Positions 35,607 through 44,450 are shown, numbered from the stretch's first letter. The stretch: DNA of 64,000 nucleotides from Dinoroseobacter sp039192165 (GCA_039192165.1 JBCCXD010000002.1:186001-250000), one strand, 5' to 3'. A program made the numbers and translations. The notes: generated by a model from the letters alone, not told the origin.

Positions 35607-35630
35607 GCAGGGGCAGCGTATTGCCCCTGC
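35607..35630 (+). terminator. Hairpin between the importer ATPase and the dioxygenase gene
   Basis: GCAGGGGCA and TGCCCCTGC flank a six-base loop, eight bases after the ATPase stop. A pyrimidine-rich but not T-only tail follows, so read-through into the dioxygenase gene is likely. Confidence 0.6.
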
Positions 35631-35660
35631 GCCCCTCCTCTTACATTTTGGGAGTCAGCG

Positions 35661-36821
35661 ATGAATGCCGGCTTTGATCTGCAGGACTGCAACCTTGAGA
35701 GCTTTCGGGACCTGACGGAACGGACACTTGACCCGGCCGAACTACGGTTTGCATCGGGTATAGACAAAAACATCCCGGTTTATTCCATGCCAGAACTTGG
35801 CGCTGCACTTTCCGAGCCGGGCGCCCGTCGTTCGCTCCTGCGGGAATGGGCAGAGGTCCTGCATGACCTTTCTGGTGTACTCGTCCTGAAAGGCGCTTAT
35901 CGGGACACTGCGGTGCTCGACGAGGCTACGGAGGTTTATCAAGCTGTTATCGGGCGGGAGAAAGCGGCGGGAGAAGTCGCGGCAGATCATTTTGCGAAAG
36001 CCGGTGCGAACGACCGTATCTGGAACTCTCTGGAAAAGCTGTGTCGCGAGAATCCGGACGTCTTTGCGCGGTATTTCAGCAATGTGCCGGTAGCTGCAGT
36101 CTGCGAGGCTTGGTTGGGGCCAAACTACCAAATGACCTCGCAGATCAATGTGGTGCATCCGGGCGGGCAGGCGCAGGAAGCGCATCGGGATTATCATCTT
36201 GGCTTTCAGTCCGAGGGAGTTGCCGCAAGTTATCCTGTACATACGCATTTGCTGTCGGCCGCATTGACCTTGCAGGGCGCGATTGCGCACTGTGACATGC
36301 CCTTGGAAAGCGGCCCGACAAAGCTGCTTCCGTTTTCGCAACTCTACCCGCAGGGCTACATAGCATTCCGCCGTCCGGCATTCCGCGCCTATTTTGAGGC
36401 GGCCTGTGTTCAGTTGCCGCTCAGCAAAGGCGACGCCGTTTTCTTTAACCCGGCTTTGTTTCACGCAGCAGGTGAAAACCGTAGCGCGCAGATCGAACGC
36501 ATGGCGAATTTGCTTCAGGTCTCTTCGGCCTTTGGTCGCGCGATGGAGTCTGTCGACCGGCGACACCTTTGCACGCTGGTCTATCCGGTCGTGAAAGAGA
36601 ATATTGCAGCAGGGAAGATCAGTCCGCTGGAGGTAGATGCACTGATCGCCGCAACAGCCGAGGGCTATGCGTTTCCTACAAATCTCGACACGGATCCGCC
36701 TGTCGGTGGGCTCGCCCCGGATAGTCAGGCTGACCTCTTCCGCCAAGCCTTGGAGACCGGTCAATCGCCGGATGCGTTCTCGGATGCGCTTTCTCAACAG
36801 GCCGCGCGTCGCGCGCCCTAG
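35661..36821 (+). CDS. Phytanoyl-CoA dioxygenase-like Fe(II)/2-oxoglutarate oxygenase
   Basis: A 386-residue protein of the PhyH family of non-haem iron, 2-oxoglutarate-dependent oxygenases. The iron ligands are visible as His175 and Asp177 (AHRDYHLG) and His268 (FHAAGENRS), with Arg274 placed to bind 2-oxoglutarate. The start at 35661 follows GGGAG by eight bases; the longer frame to 35595 overlaps the ATPase gene. It lies between the sugar importer and a second iolB, so it probably hydroxylates or demethylates the imported compound. The actual substrate is unknown. Confidence 0.82.
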   Translation: MNAGFDLQDCNLESFRDLTERTLDPAELRFASGIDKNIPVYSMPELGAALSEPGARRSLLREWAEVLHDLSGVLVLKGAYRDTAVLDEATEVYQAVIGREKAAGEVAADHFAKAGANDRIWNSLEKLCRENPDVFARYFSNVPVAAVCEAWLGPNYQMTSQINVVHPGGQAQEAHRDYHLGFQSEGVAASYPVHTHLLSAALTLQGAIAHCDMPLESGPTKLLPFSQLYPQGYIAFRRPAFRAYFEAACVQLPLSKGDAVFFNPALFHAAGENRSAQIERMANLLQVSSAFGRAMESVDRRHLCTLVYPVVKENIAAGKISPLEVDALIAATAEGYAFPTNLDTDPPVGGLAPDSQADLFRQALETGQSPDAFSDALSQQAARRAP

Positions 36822-36837
36822 ATGCAAGCGAGGCAAA

Positions 36838-37647
36838 ATGAGCGACCTTCATCTGCGCCCCCTTGCGAACAAGGGACATGTCCATGCGATCACACCTCAG
36901 AGTGCGGGATGGTCGTACGTCGGTTTCGACTTACACCGCCTTTCACCGGGCGAGGTCGCGACAGCTGAGACCGGCGAACGCGAAGTGATCCTTGTTCTGG
37001 TCGAAGGAAAAGCAGAGATCACCGCAGACGGACGTGACTTCGGAGAGCAGGGCGACCGTATGGATGTTTTCGAAAAAACACCGCCGCATTGCATTTACAT
37101 TCCCCCAAGAAGTTCCTGGCAAGCGACCGCCACGACTGTGTGTACCGTGGCACTGTGCTCCGCACCAGGGAGAGGTAGCCACGTGGCGCAAAGCATTGGT
37201 CCTGCAGGTATCGCACTCACCGAGAGAGGCAGCGGCACCAACCTGCGGTACATCAACAACATTGCGATGGAGGATCGCGACGTTGCCGACAGCCTGCTTG
37301 TGACGGAAGTGTTTACGCCGGCGGGCCATTGGTCCTCATACCCTCCGCACCGGCACGATGAAGACGACTATCCGCGCATGACCTATCTTGAGGAGACCTA
37401 CTACCATCGTCTGAACCCATCGCAGGGTTTTGGCATTCAGCGGGTTTTCACCGAAGACGGATCGATTGACGAGACCATCGCAGTTGCGGATCATGACGTC
37501 GTTCTGGTCCCCCGGGGGCATCATCCTTGCGGCGCGCCCTACGGCTACGAGATGTACTATCTCAATGTCATGGCCGGGCCGCTCCGCAAATGGCGATTTG
37601 AAAATCACCCTGATCACGACTGGATCTTTCAGCGCGACAGTGGCTGA
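36838..37647 (+). CDS. iolB: 5-deoxy-glucuronate isomerase IolB (second, canonical-looking copy)
   Basis: A 269-residue bicupin. It carries the canonical IolB metal region YPPHRHDEDDYPRMTYLEETYYHR, then GFGIQRVFTEDGSIDE and VPRGHHPCGAPYGYEMYYLNVMAGP, the typical C-terminal block ending HPDHDWI. It starts 16 bases after the dioxygenase gene and closes the importer operon. Its closeness to standard IolB, compared with the divergent copy at 24481, suggests that this one does the normal isomerisation. A long in-frame extension to 36667 overlaps the dioxygenase and is rejected. Confidence 0.88.
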   Translation: MSDLHLRPLANKGHVHAITPQSAGWSYVGFDLHRLSPGEVATAETGEREVILVLVEGKAEITADGRDFGEQGDRMDVFEKTPPHCIYIPPRSSWQATATTVCTVALCSAPGRGSHVAQSIGPAGIALTERGSGTNLRYINNIAMEDRDVADSLLVTEVFTPAGHWSSYPPHRHDEDDYPRMTYLEETYYHRLNPSQGFGIQRVFTEDGSIDETIAVADHDVVLVPRGHHPCGAPYGYEMYYLNVMAGPLRKWRFENHPDHDWIFQRDSG

Positions 37648-37781
37648 CTGCGAGATGGCTTTGAATTGCTTGCATGACTGCTTTGCAAAAGCATCAGTTG
37701 TAGAACCAAAAAAAGCGCGTAGATAGCGGCTCAGAGCGCTGCGGAATGGGTTCGCAGCGACCTTCCACAGGATGTTCTGCT

Positions 37782-37958
37782 ATGGCTACCATCTCCTCCC
37801 TCCGCAGCGCGATTGCGCTTTACCGTCGGCGTCGTGATACGGCTCAACAGGTTCGTCGGGAACTTGGATTGATGACCGATGCTGAGTTGAGCGATCTTGG
37901 CATTAGTCGCTTCGCAATCCCGCGTCTGGCGGAAGAAGCTGCGAGTTCCACTCTCTGA
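37782..37958 (+). CDS. DUF1127 small protein
   Basis: A 58-residue basic, arginine-rich protein. The YRRRRDTAQQVRRELGLMTDAELSDLGISRFAIPRLAEEA core matches DUF1127 (YjiS-like). Members of this family have been tied to RNA turnover and to phosphate and carbon metabolism in alphaproteobacteria. The ATG at 37782 is chosen over an upstream codon because it matches the family N-terminus. It is a single gene ending before a strong terminator. Confidence 0.8.
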   Translation: MATISSLRSAIALYRRRRDTAQQVRRELGLMTDAELSDLGISRFAIPRLAEEAASSTL

Positions 37959-38021
37959 AGCGCTACTCTGACCTGAAGTTCTCAGGGCACGGCCCCTTTT
38001 TCGTCCGCAGCGGCGTTGCGA

Positions 38022-38055
38022 GCGGGTGCAGGTGACTGCACCCGCTATAGTTTTT
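38022..38055 (+). terminator. Intrinsic terminator after the DUF1127 gene
   Basis: GCGGGTGCAG and CTGCACCCGC form a perfect ten-base-pair stem with a GTGA tetraloop, followed by TATAGTTTTT. It lies about 60 bases after the DUF1127 stop. Confidence 0.88.
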
Positions 38056-38170
38056 CCGCAAGAGCGAGTACGCGAGACGGACGCCGGAGTTCCGTCAACA
38101 ATAGTATGCGGTGGTGACCTGAGCTGCCTGAGTCTCTACCCCGCGGTGCGAACATCTGCCTGAGGAGCCG

Positions 38171-38548
38171 TTGAACAGGGTTTTTGTCCCAAAGACGAGA
38201 CTTCGGAAAAGTATCGAGTTTCGCCTTCGGGCTGAAGGGATCCGGAACGCGTTGCGGCTTTACGCGCTGGCTGGCGGCCCTCCCTTTCGTCCCGGCATGC
38301 TTCGAAGCGACAAAGGCACGTCGATCAAACTAGAGGTCTGGGCTATGCCAAAGGCCGCCTTCGGAAGCTTTCTGTCCGGAATAGCTTCGCCACTGTCCAT
38401 CGGAACAATAGAGCTTGTCGACGGAACCACAGCCCACGGTTTTCTTGTTGAGGCTGCAGGCGTGCTCGGCGCCGAGGATATCACTCAATTTCGCGATTGG
38501 CGTACGTATTTAAGTGCGCGCGATGCAGAGTTGGAGAACTCTCCTTAG
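38171..38548 (+). CDS. Isolated allophanate hydrolase C-terminal domain (remnant or stand-alone)
   Basis: A 125-residue ORF whose residues about 28-117 match the C-terminal domain of allophanate hydrolase (AtzF type): LYALAGGPPFRPGMLR, EVWAMPKAAFGSFLSGIASPLSIGTIELVDG, GFLVEAAGVLGAEDIT and FRDWRTYL. The amidase domain, which carries the catalytic Ser-Ser-Lys triad, is absent, and so is the start of the domain itself. A TTG start at 38171 has GAGGAG upstream, so it could still be translated. It is more likely a fragment left by deletion of a urea-carboxylase/allophanate-hydrolase locus. Confidence 0.6.
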   Translation: MNRVFVPKTRLRKSIEFRLRAEGIRNALRLYALAGGPPFRPGMLRSDKGTSIKLEVWAMPKAAFGSFLSGIASPLSIGTIELVDGTTAHGFLVEAAGVLGAEDITQFRDWRTYLSARDAELENSP

Positions 38549-38759
38549 AAAGTGTCCGCGCGAGAGAGCCATCAGATCCGCTTTGACAACGCTGCCTTTG
38601 AGCCAGGTCTTGTCCAGCTCTGCCAAGTCCAAGCTTTCAAGATAGCTGCTGCTTGAACAGACCAGTCAAAGCCTGAACTCAGCCAGCTGTCCGCACTATG
38701 CGGTATTGTGGGACTGGATTATTGATGGCGTGATCGGAGAATATTTCGCAACAGCCGTG

Positions 38760-39350
38760 ATGATGACCCTGGATCCAATTCGAGACGACATGCAGCGGTT
38801 CTCTATAGCGCTGTCTGAGACAGAGACTCTGGCTTTGCGCAATTGCGCAGTAGAAGTCGCGCACAATGCGGGGTCAGTCATCTTGACTCAAACCAGCGTC
38901 GCAGATCGGATTATCTTTTTGACCGAAGGTATTGCGGCATCCGAACAAACATGGATCGATGGCAACACAACGATCGCAAGGTTCTTTGAACCTCCGGATC
39001 TGTGCACAAATGTCACCAGCGCGTGGACCGGTCAAATCGCCTCTGACGAGTTGCTCGCGGTCACCGACGTGAAAGGGCTTTCCATCCCGCTTTCATTCTT
39101 CATGAAAGAGTACCTGAGCGGCGGCGCGTTTGGCATCTACCTTAGACATCGCATGATGGAGGCCCATCTTTTCGCGAAAGAACTGGTTTGCGCCAAAACA
39201 TCCGGAAATACAGAAACTCGCCAGAGGTTTCTGGAGACCCATCATCAAAACGTGCTGGATTTGGTCCCCCAGAAGGACATTGCGAAGTTTCTGGGGATTA
39301 TGCCCCAAAGTCTTTCCCGTTTCCTGCGCAATAAATCTCTCTCGGACTGA
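38760..39350 (+). CDS. Crp/Fnr-type transcriptional regulator
   Basis: A roughly 196-residue regulator. The N-terminal part resembles a cyclic-nucleotide-binding fold (FSIALSETETLALRN, AGSVILTQTSVADRIIFLTEGIA). The C-terminal helix-turn-helix is QKDIAKFLGIMPQSLSRFLRN. The start is uncertain: ATG codons at 38760 and 38763 or a TTG at 38706 are possible and none has a convincing Shine-Dalgarno. It stands alone between the allophanate remnant and a CocE-type hydrolase. No effector residues can be assigned. Confidence 0.7.
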   Translation: MMTLDPIRDDMQRFSIALSETETLALRNCAVEVAHNAGSVILTQTSVADRIIFLTEGIAASEQTWIDGNTTIARFFEPPDLCTNVTSAWTGQIASDELLAVTDVKGLSIPLSFFMKEYLSGGAFGIYLRHRMMEAHLFAKELVCAKTSGNTETRQRFLETHHQNVLDLVPQKDIAKFLGIMPQSLSRFLRNKSLSD

Positions 39351-39463
39351 GGTCGTATCGTCGTCCACTCATCCGGGCGCGTCTCCCACACTCGACTTAA
39401 CTCGGGTTAACTCGACACCGCGCGCGGTTTGCTACCTATCCAGTAGTCGATGGCGGAGGCGCG

Positions 39464-41218
39464 ATGTCCGGAACACTTGACACGCTCAGAGCAGCTTGGC
39501 CCGTTTTGCGTCGCGCGATTACCCGCGGCCAGATCCTCAATCCACAATGCAAGCTTGTTGATCCCGATCCCGATATCCAGGCTCACTATGATGTAGAGAT
39601 TCCGATGTCAGAGGGTTTCTCGTTGACTGCAAACGTTTTTTGTTCGCGAACGCGTCGAAGCGAGCGCGTCGCGGACCCTGTTGTTATGTGCGCTCACCCT
39701 TATGACAACCATCATATACCCGCGCTGGGTGGAACGCCTTTGGGCGGTCCTCCGCAACAGTATCGGCTTCTCCCTCAGTCCGGTGGGGTCCCAAAGTTCT
39801 CCAAACTCACAAGCTGGGAGTCGCCCGATCCAGACTTCTGGGTGCCTGCGGGATATACCTTGGTTAACTTAAATCTTCCCGGGTATGCCAACAGCGGTGG
39901 ACCGGCATCAATTATGTCGCAACACCAGGGCAGTTGCTACCGAGAGGCCATAGCCTGGGTCGGCGCCCAGGATTGGTGTGACGGAGGTGTCGGCTTGTGC
40001 GGCGTAAGCTTCCTTTGCATCAGCCAGTACTTGGCCGCAGCCGCGCCGGAAGGGGAGGCACTTCCTGATGCGCTTAAATGCATTATCCCCTGGGAGGGCG
40101 TATCTGACCTTTACCACGATCTTGCATGTCGCGGCGGAGTTCCAGATGTCGGTTTCCTGAATTTCTGGTGGCATACTGAGGTCAAAGGGTCCCTGAATAC
40201 GCCTTTGGCCGATTTTCTTGCCGTGGAAGAAGCGATTCCGCTGGAGGCGCTGCAGAAGCATCCAAATTACGACGACTACTGGAAAGCCAAGGCGCCCCCG
40301 CTGGAGAACATCAAAGTGCCTATGCTCGTGTGTGGGTCGTTTTCCGACCATGAGCTACACACGTTCGGCTCATTCCGGGCATTTGAACAAGCCGGGTCTT
40401 TGCAGAAATGGCTGTACACCCATCGAAGCGGCAAATGGACCGAGTTTTACAAGCCGGAGAGTTTAGAGCTTCAAAAGGACTTTATGGATCACTTCCTGAA
40501 GGGCCAGCCGAACGGTTTCGATAACAGGCCGGCGGTGCGGCTCGAGGTCCGACAAAGCCGCGATGAAGTTAAAGAGGTGAGATGGGAACGCAGCTGGCCG
40601 CTTGAGCGGACCAGATATGAAATGCTCTATCTCGGACCGGAAGGAGCACTGTCTACGTCAGCAAACCCGGACGAGCAGGCGGCTGTCTATGATGGCGCAT
40701 CTGGTTCCGTTGCCTTTGAGCACATCTTCGCTAAAGACACGGAAGTCACCGGATACATGAAAGCCAAACTCTGGGTGGAGGCACGTGGTGAACCAGATCA
40801 GTCTCAGATTCCGGACGATTTGATCCTCTGTTGTTTTGTTGACAAGCGCGATCCGAAGGACCAATCGGTTCGCTTCTATGGGGCGGTCGGTCAGGACCAG
40901 GACATGGTGACCCGCGGTTATGGTCGCGCGTCGCGGCGGACTTTGGATACAGAGCGATCAACGCCGTACCATCCTGTTCTTTCCGGCACGGACTACCAGC
41001 CGCTTGAGGCAGGGCAAATAGTCCCTATAGAAGTTGCCCTTTGTCCAAGCAGTACCTTCTTTGAGAAAGGCGCGAGGCTGCGATTACTTTTATCTGCACG
41101 TGATCTCGTTCACGCACCGATTTTCAAAAAGGACACAGGTCTCAACCGGGGTCGCCACGTGGTCCATTTCGGAGGCGTTTACGATTCCCACCTTTTGGTT
41201 CCCATTATTCAGAACTAG
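39464..41218 (+). CDS. CocE/NonD-family hydrolase (X-Pro dipeptidyl-peptidase S15 fold)
   Basis: A 584-residue alpha/beta hydrolase. The nucleophile elbow is GLCGVSFLCISQ (Ser in the G-x-S-x-x context). The C-terminal jelly-roll domain typical of CocE and X-Pro peptidases is seen in GYMKAKLWVEA, LILCCFVDKRDP and a closing RGRHVVHFGGVYDSHLLVPI. Such enzymes hydrolyse esters or amides, but the substrate is not deducible. GGCGGAGG precedes the ATG. The Crp-like gene lies 113 bases upstream on the same strand and may control it. Confidence 0.82.
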   Translation: MSGTLDTLRAAWPVLRRAITRGQILNPQCKLVDPDPDIQAHYDVEIPMSEGFSLTANVFCSRTRRSERVADPVVMCAHPYDNHHIPALGGTPLGGPPQQYRLLPQSGGVPKFSKLTSWESPDPDFWVPAGYTLVNLNLPGYANSGGPASIMSQHQGSCYREAIAWVGAQDWCDGGVGLCGVSFLCISQYLAAAAPEGEALPDALKCIIPWEGVSDLYHDLACRGGVPDVGFLNFWWHTEVKGSLNTPLADFLAVEEAIPLEALQKHPNYDDYWKAKAPPLENIKVPMLVCGSFSDHELHTFGSFRAFEQAGSLQKWLYTHRSGKWTEFYKPESLELQKDFMDHFLKGQPNGFDNRPAVRLEVRQSRDEVKEVRWERSWPLERTRYEMLYLGPEGALSTSANPDEQAAVYDGASGSVAFEHIFAKDTEVTGYMKAKLWVEARGEPDQSQIPDDLILCCFVDKRDPKDQSVRFYGAVGQDQDMVTRGYGRASRRTLDTERSTPYHPVLSGTDYQPLEAGQIVPIEVALCPSSTFFEKGARLRLLLSARDLVHAPIFKKDTGLNRGRHVVHFGGVYDSHLLVPIIQN

Positions 41219-41531
41219 CGCTCAACTGAAACTCCGAGGTTTGCTTCTGTCGACTGACTGCGCATCGACTGCCCGGGAACGCGCCAACCCGCGTCAAACA
41301 GCCGGAGCGAATGCCGCTTTTTTTGCCGTCAGACCCTGAACTGCCAATAGCGAGGCATCCGGTTCTCTTACTTACATATCAAGCGTGCGTTCTCCGGCCA
41401 CTGCGTGTGCGCAAGTCCAGATGGCCAATTGCATTTGGCACTTATCTTCTGGGCGAATGGGGAATCCACCGCCCCTTGTGGTGTCAATGAAGGAACGCAA
41501 GCGCGACGTCGGGTTTAAGGTGCATCAGACG
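41219..41531. other. Intergenic stretch, nothing recognised
   Basis: About 310 bases between the convergent CocE-type and MarR genes. I see no coding region, RNA gene or strong terminator hairpin in it. Confidence 0.5.
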
Positions 41532-41972
41532 TCACGGCGCGAATGCTTTCCTGAGAAGGGTCTTCAGGTTTTCTCGTTCCAGTGCGGAAAGCGGTGAAAG
41601 CAGACTGTCGATTGTCTCAGAAAGCGCTAGACTCAAGTACGCGACTGTCTCGCGGCCTTTCGCAGTGAGTTGAAGAACGCACACGCGTCCGTCGTCAGGC
41701 GAGGAAGACTTCTTGATTAGTCCTTTTTTTCCGAGTGATTGAAGCAGACGAGTGATTTGGGCTTTATCCCGCGCGATTGACCGGACCAATTCATGAATAG
41801 GTACGGGCTCCAAGTCTGCCAGCGTCATCAAAACCAAGCCGCCTGCCGGTCCCACTTTTTCTGAATCAAATGAATGCGCCTTGCGCCTAAGCTCGCAATG
41901 CATACGTCGCATAAGACGGTCTACAAGTTGACCGATTTCCGTGTCAGGTGCCACTTTGGTTTTCGTTGACAT
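41532..41972 (-). CDS. MarR-family transcriptional regulator
   Basis: A 146-residue winged helix regulator. The DNA-binding region is PIHELVRSIARDKAQITRLLQSLGKKGLIKKSSSPDDGRVCVLQLTAKG in outline (about residues 55-105), including the DxRx wing. The frame is open to 42185, but the ATG at 41972 gives the family-typical N-terminus and leaves a divergent promoter region. One of two palindromes there covers this start codon, which suggests autorepression. It probably controls the divergent FAD oxidoreductase. Confidence 0.85.
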   Translation of the reverse strand: MSTKTKVAPDTEIGQLVDRLMRRMHCELRRKAHSFDSEKVGPAGGLVLMTLADLEPVPIHELVRSIARDKAQITRLLQSLGKKGLIKKSSSPDDGRVCVLQLTAKGRETVAYLSLALSETIDSLLSPLSALERENLKTLLRKAFAP

Positions 41973-42005
41973 TGTCCAAGATCTAAAGTTTTTTGATATT
42001 GTCAA
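41966..42005. promoter_or_regulatory. Paired 13-bp palindromes, candidate MarR operators
   Basis: TTGACATTGTCCA at 41966-41978 and TTGATATTGTCAA at 41993-42005 are near-palindromes with one mismatch each and centres 27 bases apart. The first overlaps the marR start codon. The outer edges also form a perfect inverted repeat, CGTTGACA ... TGTCAACG (41964 to 42007). Two dimers could bind and shut both divergent genes. Confidence 0.65.
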
Positions 42006-42060
42006 CGTACCCACATCGGCAGCAACTTCAAGCGATACGCGCGAGCGAGAGGGCAAAACA

Positions 42061-43158
42061 GTGCCAAATGAAATCATGCAAAAGAGTGTCGCGATAGTTG
42101 GCGGCGGAAATTTGGGAAGCGATCTGGCGAAAGCGCTTGAGGGCGCTATGCAGGTCACTCTCATTGAGCGGGCAGACGCTTTCACTCATGCACCCGCGAT
42201 GATCCGCGCTCTGGTTGATCCGTCGCTTCTCGATCAAGCGCTGATCCCCTATGACCGACTTCTTTCTAAGGGAAAAGTAGTTAAGGGGGAGGCGGTGGCT
42301 GTCAGTGGAGAGGGTGTTTCGCTATCCGATGGTACCAAAATTGAAGCCGACTATATCGTGGTCGCAACGGGGTCGGGAAACCTAGCACCGTTTAAGTCGA
42401 CAAACGGAGATATCACTGCTCTGCGCGCGGCCAATGCCGAATGGCATGCGGCCTTGGTTGCTGCCCAATCGGTTGCGATTATCGGCGCAGGTGCGGTGGG
42501 CACGGAACTGGCAGGCGAGATCGCGACTGGCATGCCGGGTAAGAAAGTGACGCTAATTTCTGGCGACAAAGAGCTCTTTCCGACGCTTCCCGCAAAATTG
42601 GGTGGGTCCTTATCCGCAAAGCTGCAGGCCATGGATGTTGACGTTATCCTCGGCGAACGCGTCAAAGAGCTGCCTTCGGGTGATGCTCCAAGCGGCGGAA
42701 CGATCAATCTAAGCTCTGGCCGGGAACTAAAGGCTGACCTGATTGTTCCCGCAGTCGGCGCGCGCGTTACTCAAGGTCTTCTGGATCAGCTTCCTGGCAT
42801 AAAACGCGCGTCTGATGGACGGGTCGAAACTGATCCATGGATGCGACCGTCTTCTTTGCCAAATGTGTTCGCGGCAGGCGACGGCGCAAACAATGGCGAC
42901 CTGATGACGATTGTTGCAGTGTCGCGTCAAGTCCCTTGGCTTGCCAAGCTCTTGAAGGCTCTGGCCGCTGGACAATCGGTAGAGTCCCAAAAGCCCTACA
43001 AACCGTGGGGCCAAGCGCCAATTTTGCTTCCGCTTGGTCCGGAGCGTGGTAGCTCGTTTCTCATGATCGCGACCCTCGGAGACTGGGTCACCAGCAAAAT
43101 GAAAGGCCGGGACCTGTTCCTGCCGAAGTACCAAAAGGCCTTTGGACAAAAATCGTAG
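42061..43158 (+). CDS. FAD-dependent NAD(P)H oxidoreductase (AIFM2/NDH-2-like)
   Basis: A 365-residue two-dinucleotide-fold flavoprotein. FAD-binding motif GGGNLGSDLAKAL is near residue 14, NAD(P)-binding motif GAGAVGTELAGE is near residue 142, and the second FAD motif is PNVFAAGDGAN. The frame runs back to 41941, but a GTG at 42061 with GAGAGGG upstream is favoured; an ATG at 42076 has no such signal. It is divergent from the MarR gene and 40 bases before an exported protein. It may be a quinone reductase. Confidence 0.78.
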   Translation: MPNEIMQKSVAIVGGGNLGSDLAKALEGAMQVTLIERADAFTHAPAMIRALVDPSLLDQALIPYDRLLSKGKVVKGEAVAVSGEGVSLSDGTKIEADYIVVATGSGNLAPFKSTNGDITALRAANAEWHAALVAAQSVAIIGAGAVGTELAGEIATGMPGKKVTLISGDKELFPTLPAKLGGSLSAKLQAMDVDVILGERVKELPSGDAPSGGTINLSSGRELKADLIVPAVGARVTQGLLDQLPGIKRASDGRVETDPWMRPSSLPNVFAAGDGANNGDLMTIVAVSRQVPWLAKLLKALAAGQSVESQKPYKPWGQAPILLPLGPERGSSFLMIATLGDWVTSKMKGRDLFLPKYQKAFGQKS

Positions 43159-43197
43159 GGCATAGGCCCTACGCCCCACAACAGAGAGGATTTCCAA

Positions 43198-44448
43198 ATG
43201 ACTTCGACGCTACGCCACTTTTGCTTTGCGAGTATCGCGGCTTTTGCATCCGCTCAGGCAACTTTTGCCGATGCACCGGTTTCGGCCTCTGTGCTGGAGT
43301 TTGCAGATCCTCAAACCTTGTTTGTTGCAGATTCAGCCGGAGGCGCCATTCATGCCTATTCGCTGCCTGATGGCGGCAGCGCGCCCGAGGCCATGTTGCC
43401 TTACAATCTTCTGGACCTCGATGCAGCGATGGCGAATGCGCTTGGCGCGGAAATACGTGGCATCAGCTATCACGATCTTGAAGTTCACCCTGTTACTCGC
43501 GATGCCTATGTCGCTGCTACAGTGACCATCGACGGCGTGCGCCAACCCGTTGTTGTCGCCGTCACGCGTGATGGCTCCGTAACGCCGTTGGATTTGGCTT
43601 CGTTGCCTGCGACGTCTTTTGCAATCACGGACGCGCCTGATGAAGGAGTGACGTTCTGGCGGGATATACCGGCCACGACCTTTACGGTGACTGATCTCGA
43701 TTTCGCCGGTGGAGAGCTGTTTGTATCCGGGCTTTCGACTGGCGAGTTCGCATCAACCTTGCGCCGCATTCCGTTTCCGTTCCAGGAAACTGCGGCTTCA
43801 ACAGGTGTTGAGATTTACCATGCAGCCCACGGTCAGACTGAAACCCGCGCACCGATCCGCGCGATGAGCGTTATTGATATTGGTGGTACCCCGACTGTTG
43901 TGGCGGCGTATACCTGCACGCCTCTTGTCACGATTCCGGTCTCGGATCTTGAGGACGGAGCCAACATTTCGGGGCGCACCATCGCCGAGCTTGGCTATGG
44001 CAACACACCGCTCGAGGTGCTGAGTTTCACGGCCTATGACCGGCAGGGCAACGGCCAGCCGATGGTCCTGGTAATCAATCGCGAAATGGATGCTGATCTT
44101 ATCACGCTTCCGGCATTGGAAGAGGCTGTAGCGTCGCCCGGTATTGTGGAACCCGTCGCATATCTGGGGGATACCGCCGGCGTGCAAACTGCCCCTATTC
44201 CGCTTTCAGGTGTGTTCCAGGCAGCCGACCAGGACGCGCAATTTCTTTTGACCCTACGGCGGAACCTTGACACAGGTGCCATGGACCTCGTGTCTTTCCG
44301 CAAGGGGGTTTATCTGCGGCTGAGTGAGTTTGTCAGCGAGTACAACTTTGCGGACTATGTCTATGCTGACAATCAATTCGCGGAGCAAACCCGCATGTTT
44401 CAAAATATGCTGAAAGCCGATGAAGGCTTCCCCGAATTGGCGCGGTAG
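43198..44448 (+). CDS. Exported protein of unknown function, possible beta-propeller
   Basis: A 416-residue protein with a signal peptide (MTSTLRHFCFASIAAFASAQATFA). The mature part has repeated short patterns of beta strands and phrases such as TLFVADSAGGAIHAYSLPD, ISYHDLEVHPVTRDAYVA and FTVTDLDFAGGELFVSGLS that recall propeller blades. GAGAGGA lies before the ATG. It is followed after two bases by another exported protein, so the two are probably co-translated and work together outside the cytoplasm. No family was recognised. Confidence 0.7.
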   Translation: MTSTLRHFCFASIAAFASAQATFADAPVSASVLEFADPQTLFVADSAGGAIHAYSLPDGGSAPEAMLPYNLLDLDAAMANALGAEIRGISYHDLEVHPVTRDAYVAATVTIDGVRQPVVVAVTRDGSVTPLDLASLPATSFAITDAPDEGVTFWRDIPATTFTVTDLDFAGGELFVSGLSTGEFASTLRRIPFPFQETAASTGVEIYHAAHGQTETRAPIRAMSVIDIGGTPTVVAAYTCTPLVTIPVSDLEDGANISGRTIAELGYGNTPLEVLSFTAYDRQGNGQPMVLVINREMDADLITLPALEEAVASPGIVEPVAYLGDTAGVQTAPIPLSGVFQAADQDAQFLLTLRRNLDTGAMDLVSFRKGVYLRLSEFVSEYNFADYVYADNQFAEQTRMFQNMLKADEGFPELAR

Positions 44449-44450
44449 GC

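Noticed and set aside
35742..36836. 364-codon open frame on the minus strand
   Set aside because: Antisense to the PhyH-like gene with intact catalytic motifs; composition of a shadow frame and no Shine-Dalgarno.
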